Below are positions 45,825 through 55,337 of a stretch of 64,000 bases of DNA, one piece after another. The DNA is from an uncultured Pelagibacteraceae bacterium. GTDB lineage: Bacteria; Pseudomonadota; Alphaproteobacteria; Pelagibacterales; AG-422-B15. The notes under the pieces are model-generated. The model was given only the letters and a program-made list of their open reading frames with translations, did no database searches and was not told where the DNA came from. Location: positions 1 to 64,000 of the forward strand of contig CACMIV010000003.1 in the NCBI GenBank assembly GCA_902613805.1. The letters are read 5' to 3'. A program made the translations under genes and the position numbers. The stretch's first letter is position 1, and each line of letters starts with the position of its first letter.

Positions 45825-47151
45825 AAAAAGCGATCTAATAAAATATTTTGAAAACGGTATTAAGAATACATCTGAAATTAAAATAGGTACCGAACATGAG
45901 AAATTTATTTATCACAAAAGTGATCTTAGTTTAGTTCCCTATAGCGGCGATGTAAGTATTAACTCAATTTTTGAAGACTTTATAAAGGATGGCTGGACAC
46001 CAATAAAAGAGAATGAAAATATTATTGCGCTCAATAAAGATAGGGCAAGTATAACACTTGAACCTGGCGGTCAATTTGAATTATCTGGAGCACCTCTTAA
46101 AACGATTCACGAAACTTGTAAGGAAATAAATAATCACCTCGAATTTACAAAAAAATTAGAAGAAAAGTATAATATTGGCTTTTTAGGACTCGGCTTCTTT
46201 CCAATTGGTGAGCTAAAAGATGTACCAATGGTTCCAAAGAAAAGATACTCAGAGATTATGACTCCTTATATGAAATCGCTTTCTGGTTTAGGTCTAGAAA
46301 TGATGTATCAGTCAGCAACGGTTCAAGCAAATTTCGACTATATTTCAGAAAGTGATATGCAAAGAAAAATTAATGTATCAGCATTCATTCAGCCAATAGT
46401 GACAGGTTTATTTTCAAACTCCCCATTCAAAAATTCAAAGCTTTCGGGCTATGAAACTTATAGAGGTTATGTTTGGACAAAAACTGATACAGAAAGAACT
46501 GGTATTCCGAAGTTTTTGACTGAAAAAACTTTGAGCTTTGAGGAATACATTGATTATGCCTTACAAGTTCCCGTATACGCAATTATCAGAGATAATAATT
46601 ATCATAATTGTACTAAATATACATTCCAAGACCTGTTAGATGGAAAAAATAATCAATTTGCGCCTGATGATATTTTAATTGAAGATTGGATAAATCATAT
46701 CTCGACCATCTTTACTGAGGTGAGGTTAAAAACTTTTATTGAAATGAGAGGTGCTGATGCAGGAAGTTACGACACACTCTGCGCTTTACCAGCTTTTTGG
46801 TCGGGCATTTTATATCAAGAAGAAGCATTAGAAGAAACTATCAAATTGATTAGTGAATTTGAATATGATGATTTAATTAAATTTAGAAGTGATGTCCTAT
46901 CAAACGGACTTAATTCTTTGTACAAAAATAAAACGGGCTGGCAATTAGCAGAGAAACTTGTAAACATCTCATTTGAGGGACTCAAAAAACGGAGTAAGAA
47001 AAATTTATACGGGGATGATGAAACCGTACACTTAGATTATTTGTTTGAAGTGATTGACAAAAAAGAAACTGCATCAGAAAAAGCTAAAAAACTGTATTTT
47101 CAAAATAATGAATTGAATATCCAGAAACTCTTTGAGGGCGAGTCTTTTTAA
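45817..47151 (+). CDS. gshA: glutamate-cysteine ligase (class II, plant/proteobacterial type)
   Basis: First enzyme of glutathione synthesis, 444 residues. IGTEHEKFIYHKSDLSLVPY, ITLEPGGQFELSGAPL and MMYQSATVQANFDY are family signatures near the ATP and substrate site. RLKTFIEMRGADAG and LPAFWSGILY follow. The rsmE-gshA order is common in Alphaproteobacteria. The last 4 bases overlap the convergent mechanosensitive channel gene. Confidence 0.94.
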   Translation: MLKKSDLIKYFENGIKNTSEIKIGTEHEKFIYHKSDLSLVPYSGDVSINSIFEDFIKDGWTPIKENENIIALNKDRASITLEPGGQFELSGAPLKTIHETCKEINNHLEFTKKLEEKYNIGFLGLGFFPIGELKDVPMVPKKRYSEIMTPYMKSLSGLGLEMMYQSATVQANFDYISESDMQRKINVSAFIQPIVTGLFSNSPFKNSKLSGYETYRGYVWTKTDTERTGIPKFLTEKTLSFEEYIDYALQVPVYAIIRDNNYHNCTKYTFQDLLDGKNNQFAPDDILIEDWINHISTIFTEVRLKTFIEMRGADAGSYDTLCALPAFWSGILYQEEALEETIKLISEFEYDDLIKFRSDVLSNGLNSLYKNKTGWQLAEKLVNISFEGLKKRSKKNLYGDDETVHLDYLFEVIDKKETASEKAKKLYFQNNELNIQKLFEGESF

Positions 47152-48230
47152 TTTTTTTCGATATAAATTGATTGAGAAGGAAAAGCAAAGCCAGCGCCAT
47201 TTTTCTCGACAATTTCTTTTATTTCTAAAGCTAATTTTTCTTTGATCTCTAACCACTCACCCCAATTTGTAGTTGTTGCAAAACAGTAAATTAACAAATC
47301 AATTGAACTATCTGAAAATTTTTCAATTCTTACAAACAATGGCTGTTCGGAAGATTTAACAAAATTACCATCGCTTGTGATGTAGTCATCTATCTCGTCT
47401 CTAATTTTTCTTAACTGGTCACGTGTAGTCCTATATTCTAAGCCAATATTCCAATATATACGCCTACTTTTCATATTGCTAAAATTTGTGACAGCATTTT
47501 CTGCAAAATTAAAATTTGGAACCATAACAGGTGAAGAATCAAATCTTCTAACTAATGTTGATCGAAAACCTATTTTTTCTACCACCCCTTCAACAATGTT
47601 TTCAACTTTAATCCAATCTCCATTTTGAAATCGTTTCTCTAATAAAATTAAAATTCCTGATATCAGATTTTTAAATAAATCTTGGGCACCCAAAGCCACA
47701 GCCACACTGAGAAGTCCCAGTCCAGCTAGAATTGGTCCAACCTTGATTCCCCATATTTCTAAAACCGCAGCTGCCCCAATAACAAATATGAAGAATTTTA
47801 AAATTCTTACTCCCCAATCTATAAGATCATTTGTTAGCAATTCTCCCAATTTGTCAACAAATGATGAAATAGGATCAATAATTTTGTATAAAAACCAAAA
47901 TATTTGAATTGTTATGAGTGAACGATTTAAATTTGCAGCAAACAGTTCAAGAGTTGTATTTAAATTTAAATACTGAGTGCTAATGTAAATACCGATCACT
48001 ACAGGAAAAAATCTGAGAGGGCCATCAAAAGCCTCAAGCATCGCATCATCTATCTTAGTCTTAGATTTTTTTACAAGAACTTTTAATCTACCAATCACAA
48101 TTTTTGAAAAAACTGATCTTAAAATTATAAAAATTAAGAGTATTACTATTGCAACTAAAATATTGTTTAGATCGATACCAAAAACCCCTTGGCTCCATAC
48201 AGATAGCACTAGATTTACAAAATTTTCCAT
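47148..48230 (-). CDS. MscS-family mechanosensitive ion channel
   Basis: A 360-residue channel that relieves osmotic pressure. The N-terminal half has four hydrophobic segments. The pore/beta-domain signature is clear: GLGLLSVAVALGAQDLFKNLISGILILLEKRFQNGDWI, followed by VEKIGFRSTLVRRFD and MVPNFNFAENAVTNFS. The C-terminal domain is intact. Confidence 0.92.
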   Translation of the reverse strand: MENFVNLVLSVWSQGVFGIDLNNILVAIVILLIFIILRSVFSKIVIGRLKVLVKKSKTKIDDAMLEAFDGPLRFFPVVIGIYISTQYLNLNTTLELFAANLNRSLITIQIFWFLYKIIDPISSFVDKLGELLTNDLIDWGVRILKFFIFVIGAAAVLEIWGIKVGPILAGLGLLSVAVALGAQDLFKNLISGILILLEKRFQNGDWIKVENIVEGVVEKIGFRSTLVRRFDSSPVMVPNFNFAENAVTNFSNMKSRRIYWNIGLEYRTTRDQLRKIRDEIDDYITSDGNFVKSSEQPLFVRIEKFSDSSIDLLIYCFATTTNWGEWLEIKEKLALEIKEIVEKNGAGFAFPSQSIYIEKN

Positions 48231-48272
48231 TTGCTAAACATACCTTATTTGTTTTGTTAAGAACAGATTTAG

Positions 48273-49136
48273 TTAGGCGAGAAAATTATTAATTTCACTT
48301 GCAACATCCTCAGTTTTTTCAAGTGGAAGCATATGCGATGTTTCATCAATAAAACAAATCTCAGTTTGAGGATTTAATTTTTTAATTCTATTTTGACTTG
48401 TCACATTACAGACAACACTGTTAGGTGTGAGTATAATCTTAATTGGAATATTAATTTTCTTTAAATCAAACCAAACCTCATGCGAGGTAAGCTTAAAGCA
48501 AGCTGACTCCCAGCGTGGGTCACATTTTAAAACATATTCATTTTGGTCATTTTTTTTTAGTCCATATTGCACATAGTCTGTGATTATCTTTTCACTGATA
48601 TTTTTAAAAAGAGGTTTACTAGAAAAATATTTATGAGCTTCAGCTTCGCTTTTCCACAGATTACGTCTAATCAAAGCATTCTTTGAAAGAGGACTTGCTA
48701 AATGAGCAAGATTTACAATCTGCAAAAGCTTATATGAAATGATATAACGTAGTGGTAATATTACTGGATCTATTAGAATTAGTTTCTTTACTAATTTAGG
48801 TTTTGAGAGAGCGAGCAGCAAACTTGCAGTACCCCCCATTGAATGGCCTGATAAAGTCACTGGCACATTATGTTTTTGTACCAATTGTTCTAAATCATCT
48901 CTGAAAGTATACCATGATTTTAGTTTCCTAGAATCTGCAATTAAATCGGTTTCACCATGACCACGCATATCATATGTAATAACCTCGTATGAACTATCAA
49001 TTTTATTTAAAAGTTCAGTATATACTTGTCCACAGAATCCATTAGCATGAGAAAAACATAGTATATCATTTGTTTCTTTTGATCTTCTGTACGTTACGAT
49101 ATTGCCAGTGTCAATTTTGACATTTTCTTTAATCAT
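48273..49136 (-). CDS. alpha/beta hydrolase
   Basis: Esterase or thioesterase-like hydrolase. The start at 49136 (MIKENVKID) is chosen because an upstream frame would run back through the DUF4396 gene. The product is 287 residues. HANGF is the oxyanion region, TLSGHSMGGTASLLL the nucleophile elbow with Ser, and DETSHMLPLE carries the catalytic His near the C terminus. Substrate unknown. It is 4 bp downstream of the DUF4396 gene. Confidence 0.87.
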   Translation of the reverse strand: MIKENVKIDTGNIVTYRRSKETNDILCFSHANGFCGQVYTELLNKIDSSYEVITYDMRGHGETDLIADSRKLKSWYTFRDDLEQLVQKHNVPVTLSGHSMGGTASLLLALSKPKLVKKLILIDPVILPLRYIISYKLLQIVNLAHLASPLSKNALIRRNLWKSEAEAHKYFSSKPLFKNISEKIITDYVQYGLKKNDQNEYVLKCDPRWESACFKLTSHEVWFDLKKINIPIKIILTPNSVVCNVTSQNRIKKLNPQTEICFIDETSHMLPLEKTEDVASEINNFLA

Positions 49137-49140
49137 TACT

Positions 49141-49566
49141 TTAGTGACATGACTCGTTATATTTTTTGAGTCTATAATAATTATATGGAAGCGGGGTAAT
49201 AAAACCCACAAGCAGCATAAAAGGAATTATTGTAATAGTAAGAACTCCGCCAGCAAATATTAAGTCTGTAGCATTCATAGCTATTTCCATACTAAGCATG
49301 CTGATGAAACTCATTTTAAATGCAATACTAATTGCTTCAGCAAAAACAAATGTTCTCATTAGAATTATGGTTTCTAATATAATGCTTGTAATTAAACCAT
49401 TTACTATTGCAAGCAACATCACCACATATATAGATAAAGAGTGGTCAATGATTTGAAAGTAATAAATTGTTCCAAAGTCACCAATACTGCAGCCTATTAA
49501 ACACCACATTGTATTATAGCTTGCTTTCTGCCAAGTATTTTTACATGTCCAGCTAATATCAAACAT
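49141..49566 (-). CDS. DUF4396 family membrane protein
   Basis: A 141-residue integral membrane protein with four hydrophobic segments. The wording CLIGCSIGDFGTIYYF, NGLITSIILETIILM, SMLSMEIAMNATDLI and GFITPLPYNYYRLKKYNESCH matches the family I know as DUF4396. The function is unknown; histidine and cysteine residues near the ends suggest possible metal handling. It overlaps the DUF1289 gene by 8 bases. Confidence 0.82.
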   Translation of the reverse strand: MFDISWTCKNTWQKASYNTMWCLIGCSIGDFGTIYYFQIIDHSLSIYVVMLLAIVNGLITSIILETIILMRTFVFAEAISIAFKMSFISMLSMEIAMNATDLIFAGGVLTITIIPFMLLVGFITPLPYNYYRLKKYNESCH

Positions 49567-49774
49567 GATTTTTTAAAAACTCTTTTTTTCTATCTATAGT
49601 ATCTTTTATTACTAACTGCTTTTCAGAGTTGCTCATTTTTACCCAGTTAGTTATTTCAAACTGTTCCCTAAAACAACCAATGCAAACATTCCCATCCATG
49701 AAGTCTTTTTTATACTTACAAATTTTTACACATGGACTACCGATATATTCAGTGTTTTCTTTAAATTGGGCCAT
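49559..49774 (-). CDS. DUF1289 family Fe-S/zinc-binding-like small protein
   Basis: A 71-residue protein with the DUF1289 cysteine pattern: SPCVKICKY, then VCIGCFREQFEITNW. Four cysteines (CxxxC...CxxC) probably bind a metal ion or cluster. The family is widespread in Proteobacteria with no settled function. Probably first in a run with DUF4396 and the alpha/beta hydrolase; divergent from rpoZ. Confidence 0.87.
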   Translation of the reverse strand: MAQFKENTEYIGSPCVKICKYKKDFMDGNVCIGCFREQFEITNWVKMSNSEKQLVIKDTIDRKKEFLKNHV

Positions 49775-49851
49775 TTGCTTAACAAATTAAACTTTCAGCT
49801 TGATTTATTTATATATTTCAATAAAAAGCAACATCAATTCCAAATATTCTT

Positions 49852-50508
49852 ATGGCACGAATTACTGTTGAAGATTGTATAAAGTTGGTGAATAACCAAT
49901 ATGATTTAGTCATATTAGCGAAAGAAAGAGCTGTTCAACTAGGAAGAGGTGCTACACCAGCTGTTGATCCTGAAAATGATAAAAAACCTGTGATTGCTCT
50001 TAGAGAAATTGGAGAGTCAAAAATAACTGCTGAAGAGTTAAAGGAAAGCATTGTTTCGAAGCTTAGACAAATACCTGATTATGAAGAAGAGGAAGAGCTA
50101 GAAGAAGTTGATAATGATACTTTCAGACAAATGTATCAAGGTGGTTTATCAAAGTCAGAAATGGAAAAATCGGCTACGAGAAAATTTACTGCCCGTTCAC
50201 CAAGAGTAGAGTCTAGAGCAAAGCCAATTGAAGAAGTTATTCAACCACAACCATCCTCTGATGAAATAGTTCCAAGCGATGATGAACTTGAAAAAATTGA
50301 ACAAGAAAATTCTGAAATTGATATGATGAATGATGTAGAAAGTTCAGAGTCAACAGAAGAGCCTACATCACCAAGTGAATCCATGAATGTATCTGAGGTT
50401 GAGGAAACTGAAGTGAACAGCATTGAAGCAGAAGAGGTTTCAGAGAGTATCGATATAGCTCCTGAAACTGAGACAGTTGCTCAAGAAGAAAACGATACAA
50501 AAGATTAG
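49852..50508 (+). CDS. rpoZ: RNA polymerase omega subunit with a long acidic tail
   Basis: Omega folds with beta-prime to help RNA polymerase assembly. Residues 1-75 are ordinary omega: MARITVEDCIKLVNNQYDLVILAKERA, with RGATP and KKPVIALREI. The protein then continues to 218 residues, about twice the common 80-130. A linker (DNDTFRQMYQGGLSKSEM) and a short basic patch (KFTARSPRVESRAKP) are followed by about 90 residues rich in Glu, Ser, Asp and Thr. The tail is in frame without interruption. It is followed 8 bp later by acyl-CoA dehydrogenase genes rather than the usual spoT. Confidence 0.9.
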   Translation: MARITVEDCIKLVNNQYDLVILAKERAVQLGRGATPAVDPENDKKPVIALREIGESKITAEELKESIVSKLRQIPDYEEEEELEEVDNDTFRQMYQGGLSKSEMEKSATRKFTARSPRVESRAKPIEEVIQPQPSSDEIVPSDDELEKIEQENSEIDMMNDVESSESTEEPTSPSESMNVSEVEETEVNSIEAEEVSESIDIAPETETVAQEENDTKD

Positions 50509-50516
50509 TAGCTATC

Positions 50517-51647
50517 ATGAATTTTGATTTTTCAGATGATCAAAAACTTCTACGTGATCAAGCTAGAAAATTTTTATTCGATAAGTGTGATCGTAAATCA
50601 GTAAGAACAATTCTTGATGACGATCAACTGCATTATCATAAAGAACTATGGTCACAAATATCTGAAATGGGTTGGACTGGAACTGCAATTCCAGAGAAAT
50701 ATGGTGGACTTGGTCTCGGTATGTTGGAACTATGCGTCATAGCAGAAGAATTAGGAAGATCTCTAGCACCCACACCATTCTCATCCTCAATATATTTATT
50801 CGCAGAATTTATTAAAAACTATGGATCTGAAGATCAAAAGAAAAAATTCTTACCTTTGATTGCATCAGGTGAAAAAATAGGCACATTTGCATTATCAGAA
50901 ACAAATGGAACTCCAAAACCATCAAATGTAAGGACGAAGTTTACATCTGGAAAAATTAATGGCTACAAGTCACCTGTAAGTGACGGAGAATCAGCTGATT
51001 ATCTAATAATCGCCGCCAATAGCGATGATAAGGGAAATAGAAATTCACTTTCATTATATATTGTCGATTTAAATCAAAATGGAGTGAGCAAAAAAAGCCT
51101 TGAAACTATTGATCCTACCCGACCTGCATGCAGTATTAATTTTGAAAATGTAGAAGCTGAACTACTTGGTGAGCAAGGAATGGCATGGGACATGACAGAA
51201 AACATACTTAACAGAGCCGCAGTTTTATATTCATTTGAGCAAGTTGGAGGAGCGCAAGTTTCTCTGGATGAAGCAAAAAAGTATTCAATGGAAAGGTTTG
51301 CTTTCGGAAGACAAATTGGTTCATTTCAGGCTTTAAAGCATAAAATGGCAGATATGTATGTTAAGATCGAACTAGCTAGATCTAATGCATATTATGGCGC
51401 ATGGGCATTAAGTACCGATTCAAATGAATTACCAGTTGCTGCAGCAGGTGCTAGAGTGAGTGCATCTGATGCCTTTAATTATGCCGCAAAGGAGAATATT
51501 CAAATCCACGGAGGAGTGGGTTTTACCTGGGATTACGATTGTCACTTATTTTATCGTAGATCAAAACTACTTTCTTTAAACATTGGCAGTACAAGGCAAT
51601 GGAAAGAAAATTTAATTTCAAATCTTGAGAAAAGGAATATAGTTTAA
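50517..51647 (+). CDS. acyl-CoA dehydrogenase, subunit-like partner 1
   Basis: FAD-dependent acyl-CoA dehydrogenase fold, 376 residues. TGTAIPEKYGGLGLGM, FALSETNGTPKPSN, RFAFGRQIGSFQALKHKMADM and IQIHGGVGFTWDYD are family blocks. The end reads LNIGSTRQW where the usual catalytic YEGTxxIQ loop would be. Tandem position 2 bp before a second, different member suggests a heteromeric enzyme like the FadE pairs of steroid degraders. Substrate unknown. Confidence 0.85.
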   Translation: MNFDFSDDQKLLRDQARKFLFDKCDRKSVRTILDDDQLHYHKELWSQISEMGWTGTAIPEKYGGLGLGMLELCVIAEELGRSLAPTPFSSSIYLFAEFIKNYGSEDQKKKFLPLIASGEKIGTFALSETNGTPKPSNVRTKFTSGKINGYKSPVSDGESADYLIIAANSDDKGNRNSLSLYIVDLNQNGVSKKSLETIDPTRPACSINFENVEAELLGEQGMAWDMTENILNRAAVLYSFEQVGGAQVSLDEAKKYSMERFAFGRQIGSFQALKHKMADMYVKIELARSNAYYGAWALSTDSNELPVAAAGARVSASDAFNYAAKENIQIHGGVGFTWDYDCHLFYRRSKLLSLNIGSTRQWKENLISNLEKRNIV

Positions 51648-51649
51648 TT

Positions 51650-52933
51650 ATGGATTTTAATGATTCACAGCAAGAAGCTGCATTTAGAAAAGAGGCTAGA
51701 GATTTTCTTGAGGCAAATGCCGAAAAGAGGTCAATCATCTCTGACAAACCGAGTGATAAAAACCCTCAAATTGCTGTTGCAGGTGCCCCTGAAACGGTTA
51801 AGGGCGGCAAAGAAGCTGCGCAAGAGGCACTAGAGCGAGCTAAAGTATGGCAAAAGAAGAAAGCTGAAGCAGGTTTTGCTGCCATCCTATGGCCAAAAGA
51901 ATTTGGTGGTTATGGTGGATCACCGATACAACAAGTTATCTACTCACAAGAAGAACATGATTACTTGGTGCCTTCTGGATATTTTGAGATTGGAATTGGT
52001 ATGCTTGGCCCTACAATGATGGTGTGGGGTAAAGATGAGGATAAAAAAAGATATTTACCTAAAATGATCACAGGTGAAGAGATATGGTGCCAGCTTTTTT
52101 CAGAACCTTCAGCAGGATCAGATTTAGCTGGAATTAAAATGAAAGCTGAAAAGGATGGTGATGAGTGGGTTTTAAATGGGCAAAAAGTTTGGACATCTGG
52201 TGCACACTTTGCTGATTATGGAATGATAGTTGCAAGATCAGATCCATCTGCCTTAAAGCATAAAGGCCTTACTTATTTTTATCTTGATATGAGAACTCCT
52301 GGCATTGAAATAAGACCAATTAAGCAGATTTCAGGTACCTCAAATTTTAACGAAGTCTTTTTCAATGATGTAAGAATCCCTGACAGTCAAAGACTAGGCG
52401 GAGAAGGTGAAGGTTGGAAAGTTGCGCTTACTACACTTATGAATGAAAGACTTGCAGTTGGCGACCCTCCAGGACTTGATTTTGATCAAATATTTGAAGC
52501 GACTAAAGAATTAGAAGTTGAAGACGGTCTAGCAATCAAAAATAGTGAAGTTAGACAGAAAATGGCTGACTGGTATGTTCAATCTCGCGGTTTGCAATAT
52601 ACAAAATTTAGAAGTATTACTGCTTTATCAAAAGGTCAGACTCCAGGTCCAGAGCTATCAATAAGCAAACTTGTTACAGCGTCAAAAATGCAAGATGTGT
52701 CAGCTTATGCGCTCGAACTAATGGATTCTTCAGGAATGGTTCATCACGATCAAAACCCTGTATTAAAGAACTTATTTCAAAATGGATATTTTTTCTCTGC
52801 GGCAATGAGAATTGCAGGTGGTACAGATGAAGTTCTTCGTAATATTATTGCAGAGCGAGTTCTTGGGTTACCACAAGATGAAAGAGCGGATAAAAAAGTT
52901 CCATTTAACGAACTTCCATCTGGCAAAAACTAA
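51650..52933 (+). CDS. acyl-CoA dehydrogenase, subunit-like partner 2
   Basis: Second member of the pair, 427 residues. CQLFSEPSAGSDLAGIKMKAEKDGDEW and GQKVWTSGAHFADYG form the flavin-binding middle domain. RIAGGTDEVLRNIIAERVLGLP closes the C terminus, with Gly where MCAD has its catalytic Glu. An extra segment of about 30 residues (near 40-70, rich in Ala and Lys) is inserted in the N-terminal helical domain. With the preceding gene it probably forms one alpha2beta2-type enzyme. Confidence 0.87.
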   Translation: MDFNDSQQEAAFRKEARDFLEANAEKRSIISDKPSDKNPQIAVAGAPETVKGGKEAAQEALERAKVWQKKKAEAGFAAILWPKEFGGYGGSPIQQVIYSQEEHDYLVPSGYFEIGIGMLGPTMMVWGKDEDKKRYLPKMITGEEIWCQLFSEPSAGSDLAGIKMKAEKDGDEWVLNGQKVWTSGAHFADYGMIVARSDPSALKHKGLTYFYLDMRTPGIEIRPIKQISGTSNFNEVFFNDVRIPDSQRLGGEGEGWKVALTTLMNERLAVGDPPGLDFDQIFEATKELEVEDGLAIKNSEVRQKMADWYVQSRGLQYTKFRSITALSKGQTPGPELSISKLVTASKMQDVSAYALELMDSSGMVHHDQNPVLKNLFQNGYFFSAAMRIAGGTDEVLRNIIAERVLGLPQDERADKKVPFNELPSGKN

Positions 52934-52940
52934 GCTCTGA

Positions 52941-53792
52941 GTGTTTACAACGATATTTAGCAATGTTGCTTCTGGCGACTTGCTATTTTCTGTAGTGTTA
53001 TTGGTTAGTACTGGTGTTTTTGCTGGATTTATTGCAGGACTTTTTGGAATTGGAGGAGGTGTAGTTGTTGTACCTGCTCTATACTATATCTATACGCTAG
53101 CAGAAGTAGATGAGAGTATAAGAATGCACTTGGCTGTTGGAACTTCCCTTGCAAATATTGTTCCAATTTCAATTATATCGGCTATAAATCATCATAGAAG
53201 AGGTTCAGTCAATTTAGATTTTTTAAAATTTATTTCTGTGTCATTATTGATCGGAGTGATTTTCGGTTCGATAGCAGTATCCTTTCTTGAAGGTAGCAGC
53301 CTAATACTAATTTATTCTATAATCTTATTTTTTGTAGCTCTTCAATTTTTCTTTTGGAAAGATGAATGGAGATTTGCAGATAAATTTCCAAACAATTTAA
53401 AAGGTCATGGCTATGGATCAACAATTGGTTTTTTGTCGGTAATAATAGGTGTTGGTGGTGGCTCAATAAGTATACCCATCTTAAAACTTTATAACTTCGA
53501 TATACACCGTGCCATTGGAACCGCTGCTGGCATTGGAACAATAATTGCTGTTCCTGGTACAATTGGTTTCATTATAGCTGGAGTTCAAAATAATGTATCT
53601 CTACCACTAACTTATGGATATGTAAGTTTAGTAGGTTTAATTTTAATAACGCCCATGACAATTATAGGCGCCCCTTTAGGAGTAAGATTTGCCCATTATC
53701 TCTCCAAAAGTAAATTAAGTTTTATTTTTGGTTTATTTATTTTATTTATGTCCATTCGATTCTTTATTGAATGGGCATCATTAACATCATAG
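52941..53792 (+). CDS. TSUP-family permease (TauE/SafE-like)
   Basis: Membrane protein of 283 residues with about eight hydrophobic segments, probable anion exporter (sulfite, sulfoacetate or related). GFIAGLFGIGGGVVVVPALYYIY and VIIGVGGGSISIPILKLY are the duplicated TauE signature. The start is GTG at 52941, 7 bp after the dehydrogenase. Which organosulfur or other anion it carries is not readable. The 3' end overlaps the convergent phosphomutase gene by 6 bases. Confidence 0.88.
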   Translation: MFTTIFSNVASGDLLFSVVLLVSTGVFAGFIAGLFGIGGGVVVVPALYYIYTLAEVDESIRMHLAVGTSLANIVPISIISAINHHRRGSVNLDFLKFISVSLLIGVIFGSIAVSFLEGSSLILIYSIILFFVALQFFFWKDEWRFADKFPNNLKGHGYGSTIGFLSVIIGVGGGSISIPILKLYNFDIHRAIGTAAGIGTIIAVPGTIGFIIAGVQNNVSLPLTYGYVSLVGLILITPMTIIGAPLGVRFAHYLSKSKLSFIFGLFILFMSIRFFIEWASLTS

Positions 53793-55295
53793 TTTTTGGT
53801 CGTATTCTCCAACTTTACCAGTTTCATTTAAAAGTGTGTTAATGTATTTAAAAATCATTTTAACTTCTTCATTTGAAACAAGGCTTTCGATAACTATGAC
53901 TAAAGATGGCTTATTTGATGACGCCCTGATTAATCCCCATGAACTATTCGATAAACTAAATCTAATTCCATTTACTGTATTTGTTTCAACTATTTCACAA
54001 TCAGCAACTTTTGTTTTATTTTTTTGGTCTTGAATTATTTTATTTGTTATCTCGTCTACGACCACATATTTTTCTTCATCCTTGCAGAAAGGCGCCATAG
54101 TAGGAGATTGATAGGAAGTATTTAACTTTGAATACAATTCAGACATACTCTTATTTTTATGGTGATCTAAATATTCAATCATCATAGACGCTGATCTCAA
54201 ACCATCGTCAAAGCCCAGTCCTAAGGGTTTACCAATGAAAAAATGACCACTTTTTTCAAAACCGCATAAAGCATTTATTTCTTTAACTCGCCTCTTCATA
54301 TGTGAGTGACCAGTCTTCCACATATCAACAGTGCAATTATTTTTTTTCAAATTCTCACTATTAAAAAATAAACCAGTTGATTTTACATCGATAACAAATT
54401 TTGCACCTGAGTACTTTTCAGATAAATATTCAGCTAGCATTAATCCGATTTTGTCAGAAAAGATTTCATTGCCTTCATTGTCTACAACTCCAAGACGATC
54501 GCCGTCACCATCAAAAGCAAATCCTAGATCTGCATTATTATCTTTTACATTTTTTGCAAGATCATTGAGCATTGTAAGATCTTCTGGATTAGGATTATAA
54601 TTTGGAAATTTGAAATCTAAGTTGCAATGCAGTTCAATTACTTCACATCCAAGGCTCCTTAACAAATCAGGAGCAAATGCACCTGCTGTTCCATTGCCAC
54701 AAGCTATAACAATTTTCAAATTTCTTTTTACTGATTGTGTGCCCTTGAGATATTTTAAATACTCATCACGAATACCTTTTTTAAATTCATAACTGCCATT
54801 ATTTGACGCAATAAAATCATGACTATTTTCAGTAATAGTTTTTATTTTTTTTATATCATCAGGACCAAATGTAAGTGATTTTTCTATTCCACATTTTATC
54901 CCAGTCCAACCATTTTCATTATGGCTTGCGGTAACCATAGCAAGACTATCGGTATCTAAGTGATGTTGGGCAAAGTATACCATTGGCGATAAAGCTAAAC
55001 CAACATCGATTACTTTGAGACCACTTGTCAATAATCCTTTTGTTAGATGGTATTTTACATCAGCGCTGTATGATCTATAATCTTGACCAATAACGATTGA
55101 TGAGGCTTTGCCTTTAGAATTGCTTATATATTTTCCAAGGCTGTAACCAAATATTTCTAATCCTTTTTTGTTTATTTCCTCTGGATAAAGCCAACGTGCA
55201 TCATACTCTCTAAACCCGTTTGGAGATATTTGAGACTCGTCTAAACTTTCGTTAAAATCAAAAGAAAGAGGTTTTTGATTTTCAAAAATTTCCAT
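53787..55295 (-). CDS. phosphomannomutase/phosphoglucomutase
   Basis: Alpha-D-phosphohexomutase of 502 residues, interconverting hexose 1- and 6-phosphates for polysaccharide precursors. The phosphoserine loop is VTASHNENGWTG, the metal loop AFDGDGDRLGVV, the sugar loop CGFEKSGHFF, and the C-terminal phosphate site SNKPSLVIVIES. The usual Pro after ASHN is Glu here, as in some alphaproteobacterial ManB-type enzymes. It is divergent from the riboswitch-controlled receptor. Confidence 0.9.
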   Translation of the reverse strand: MEIFENQKPLSFDFNESLDESQISPNGFREYDARWLYPEEINKKGLEIFGYSLGKYISNSKGKASSIVIGQDYRSYSADVKYHLTKGLLTSGLKVIDVGLALSPMVYFAQHHLDTDSLAMVTASHNENGWTGIKCGIEKSLTFGPDDIKKIKTITENSHDFIASNNGSYEFKKGIRDEYLKYLKGTQSVKRNLKIVIACGNGTAGAFAPDLLRSLGCEVIELHCNLDFKFPNYNPNPEDLTMLNDLAKNVKDNNADLGFAFDGDGDRLGVVDNEGNEIFSDKIGLMLAEYLSEKYSGAKFVIDVKSTGLFFNSENLKKNNCTVDMWKTGHSHMKRRVKEINALCGFEKSGHFFIGKPLGLGFDDGLRSASMMIEYLDHHKNKSMSELYSKLNTSYQSPTMAPFCKDEEKYVVVDEITNKIIQDQKNKTKVADCEIVETNTVNGIRFSLSNSSWGLIRASSNKPSLVIVIESLVSNEEVKMIFKYINTLLNETGKVGEYDQKL

Positions 55296-55337
55296 TTTTT
55301 TCTTGCTTTGTAATTTCGAATATACAATAGTTTTAAT

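Noticed and set aside
49137..49211. Upstream extension of the alpha/beta hydrolase
   Set aside because: It lies inside the DUF4396 coding region and is the out-of-frame reading of that gene; ATG at 49136 fits the spacing.
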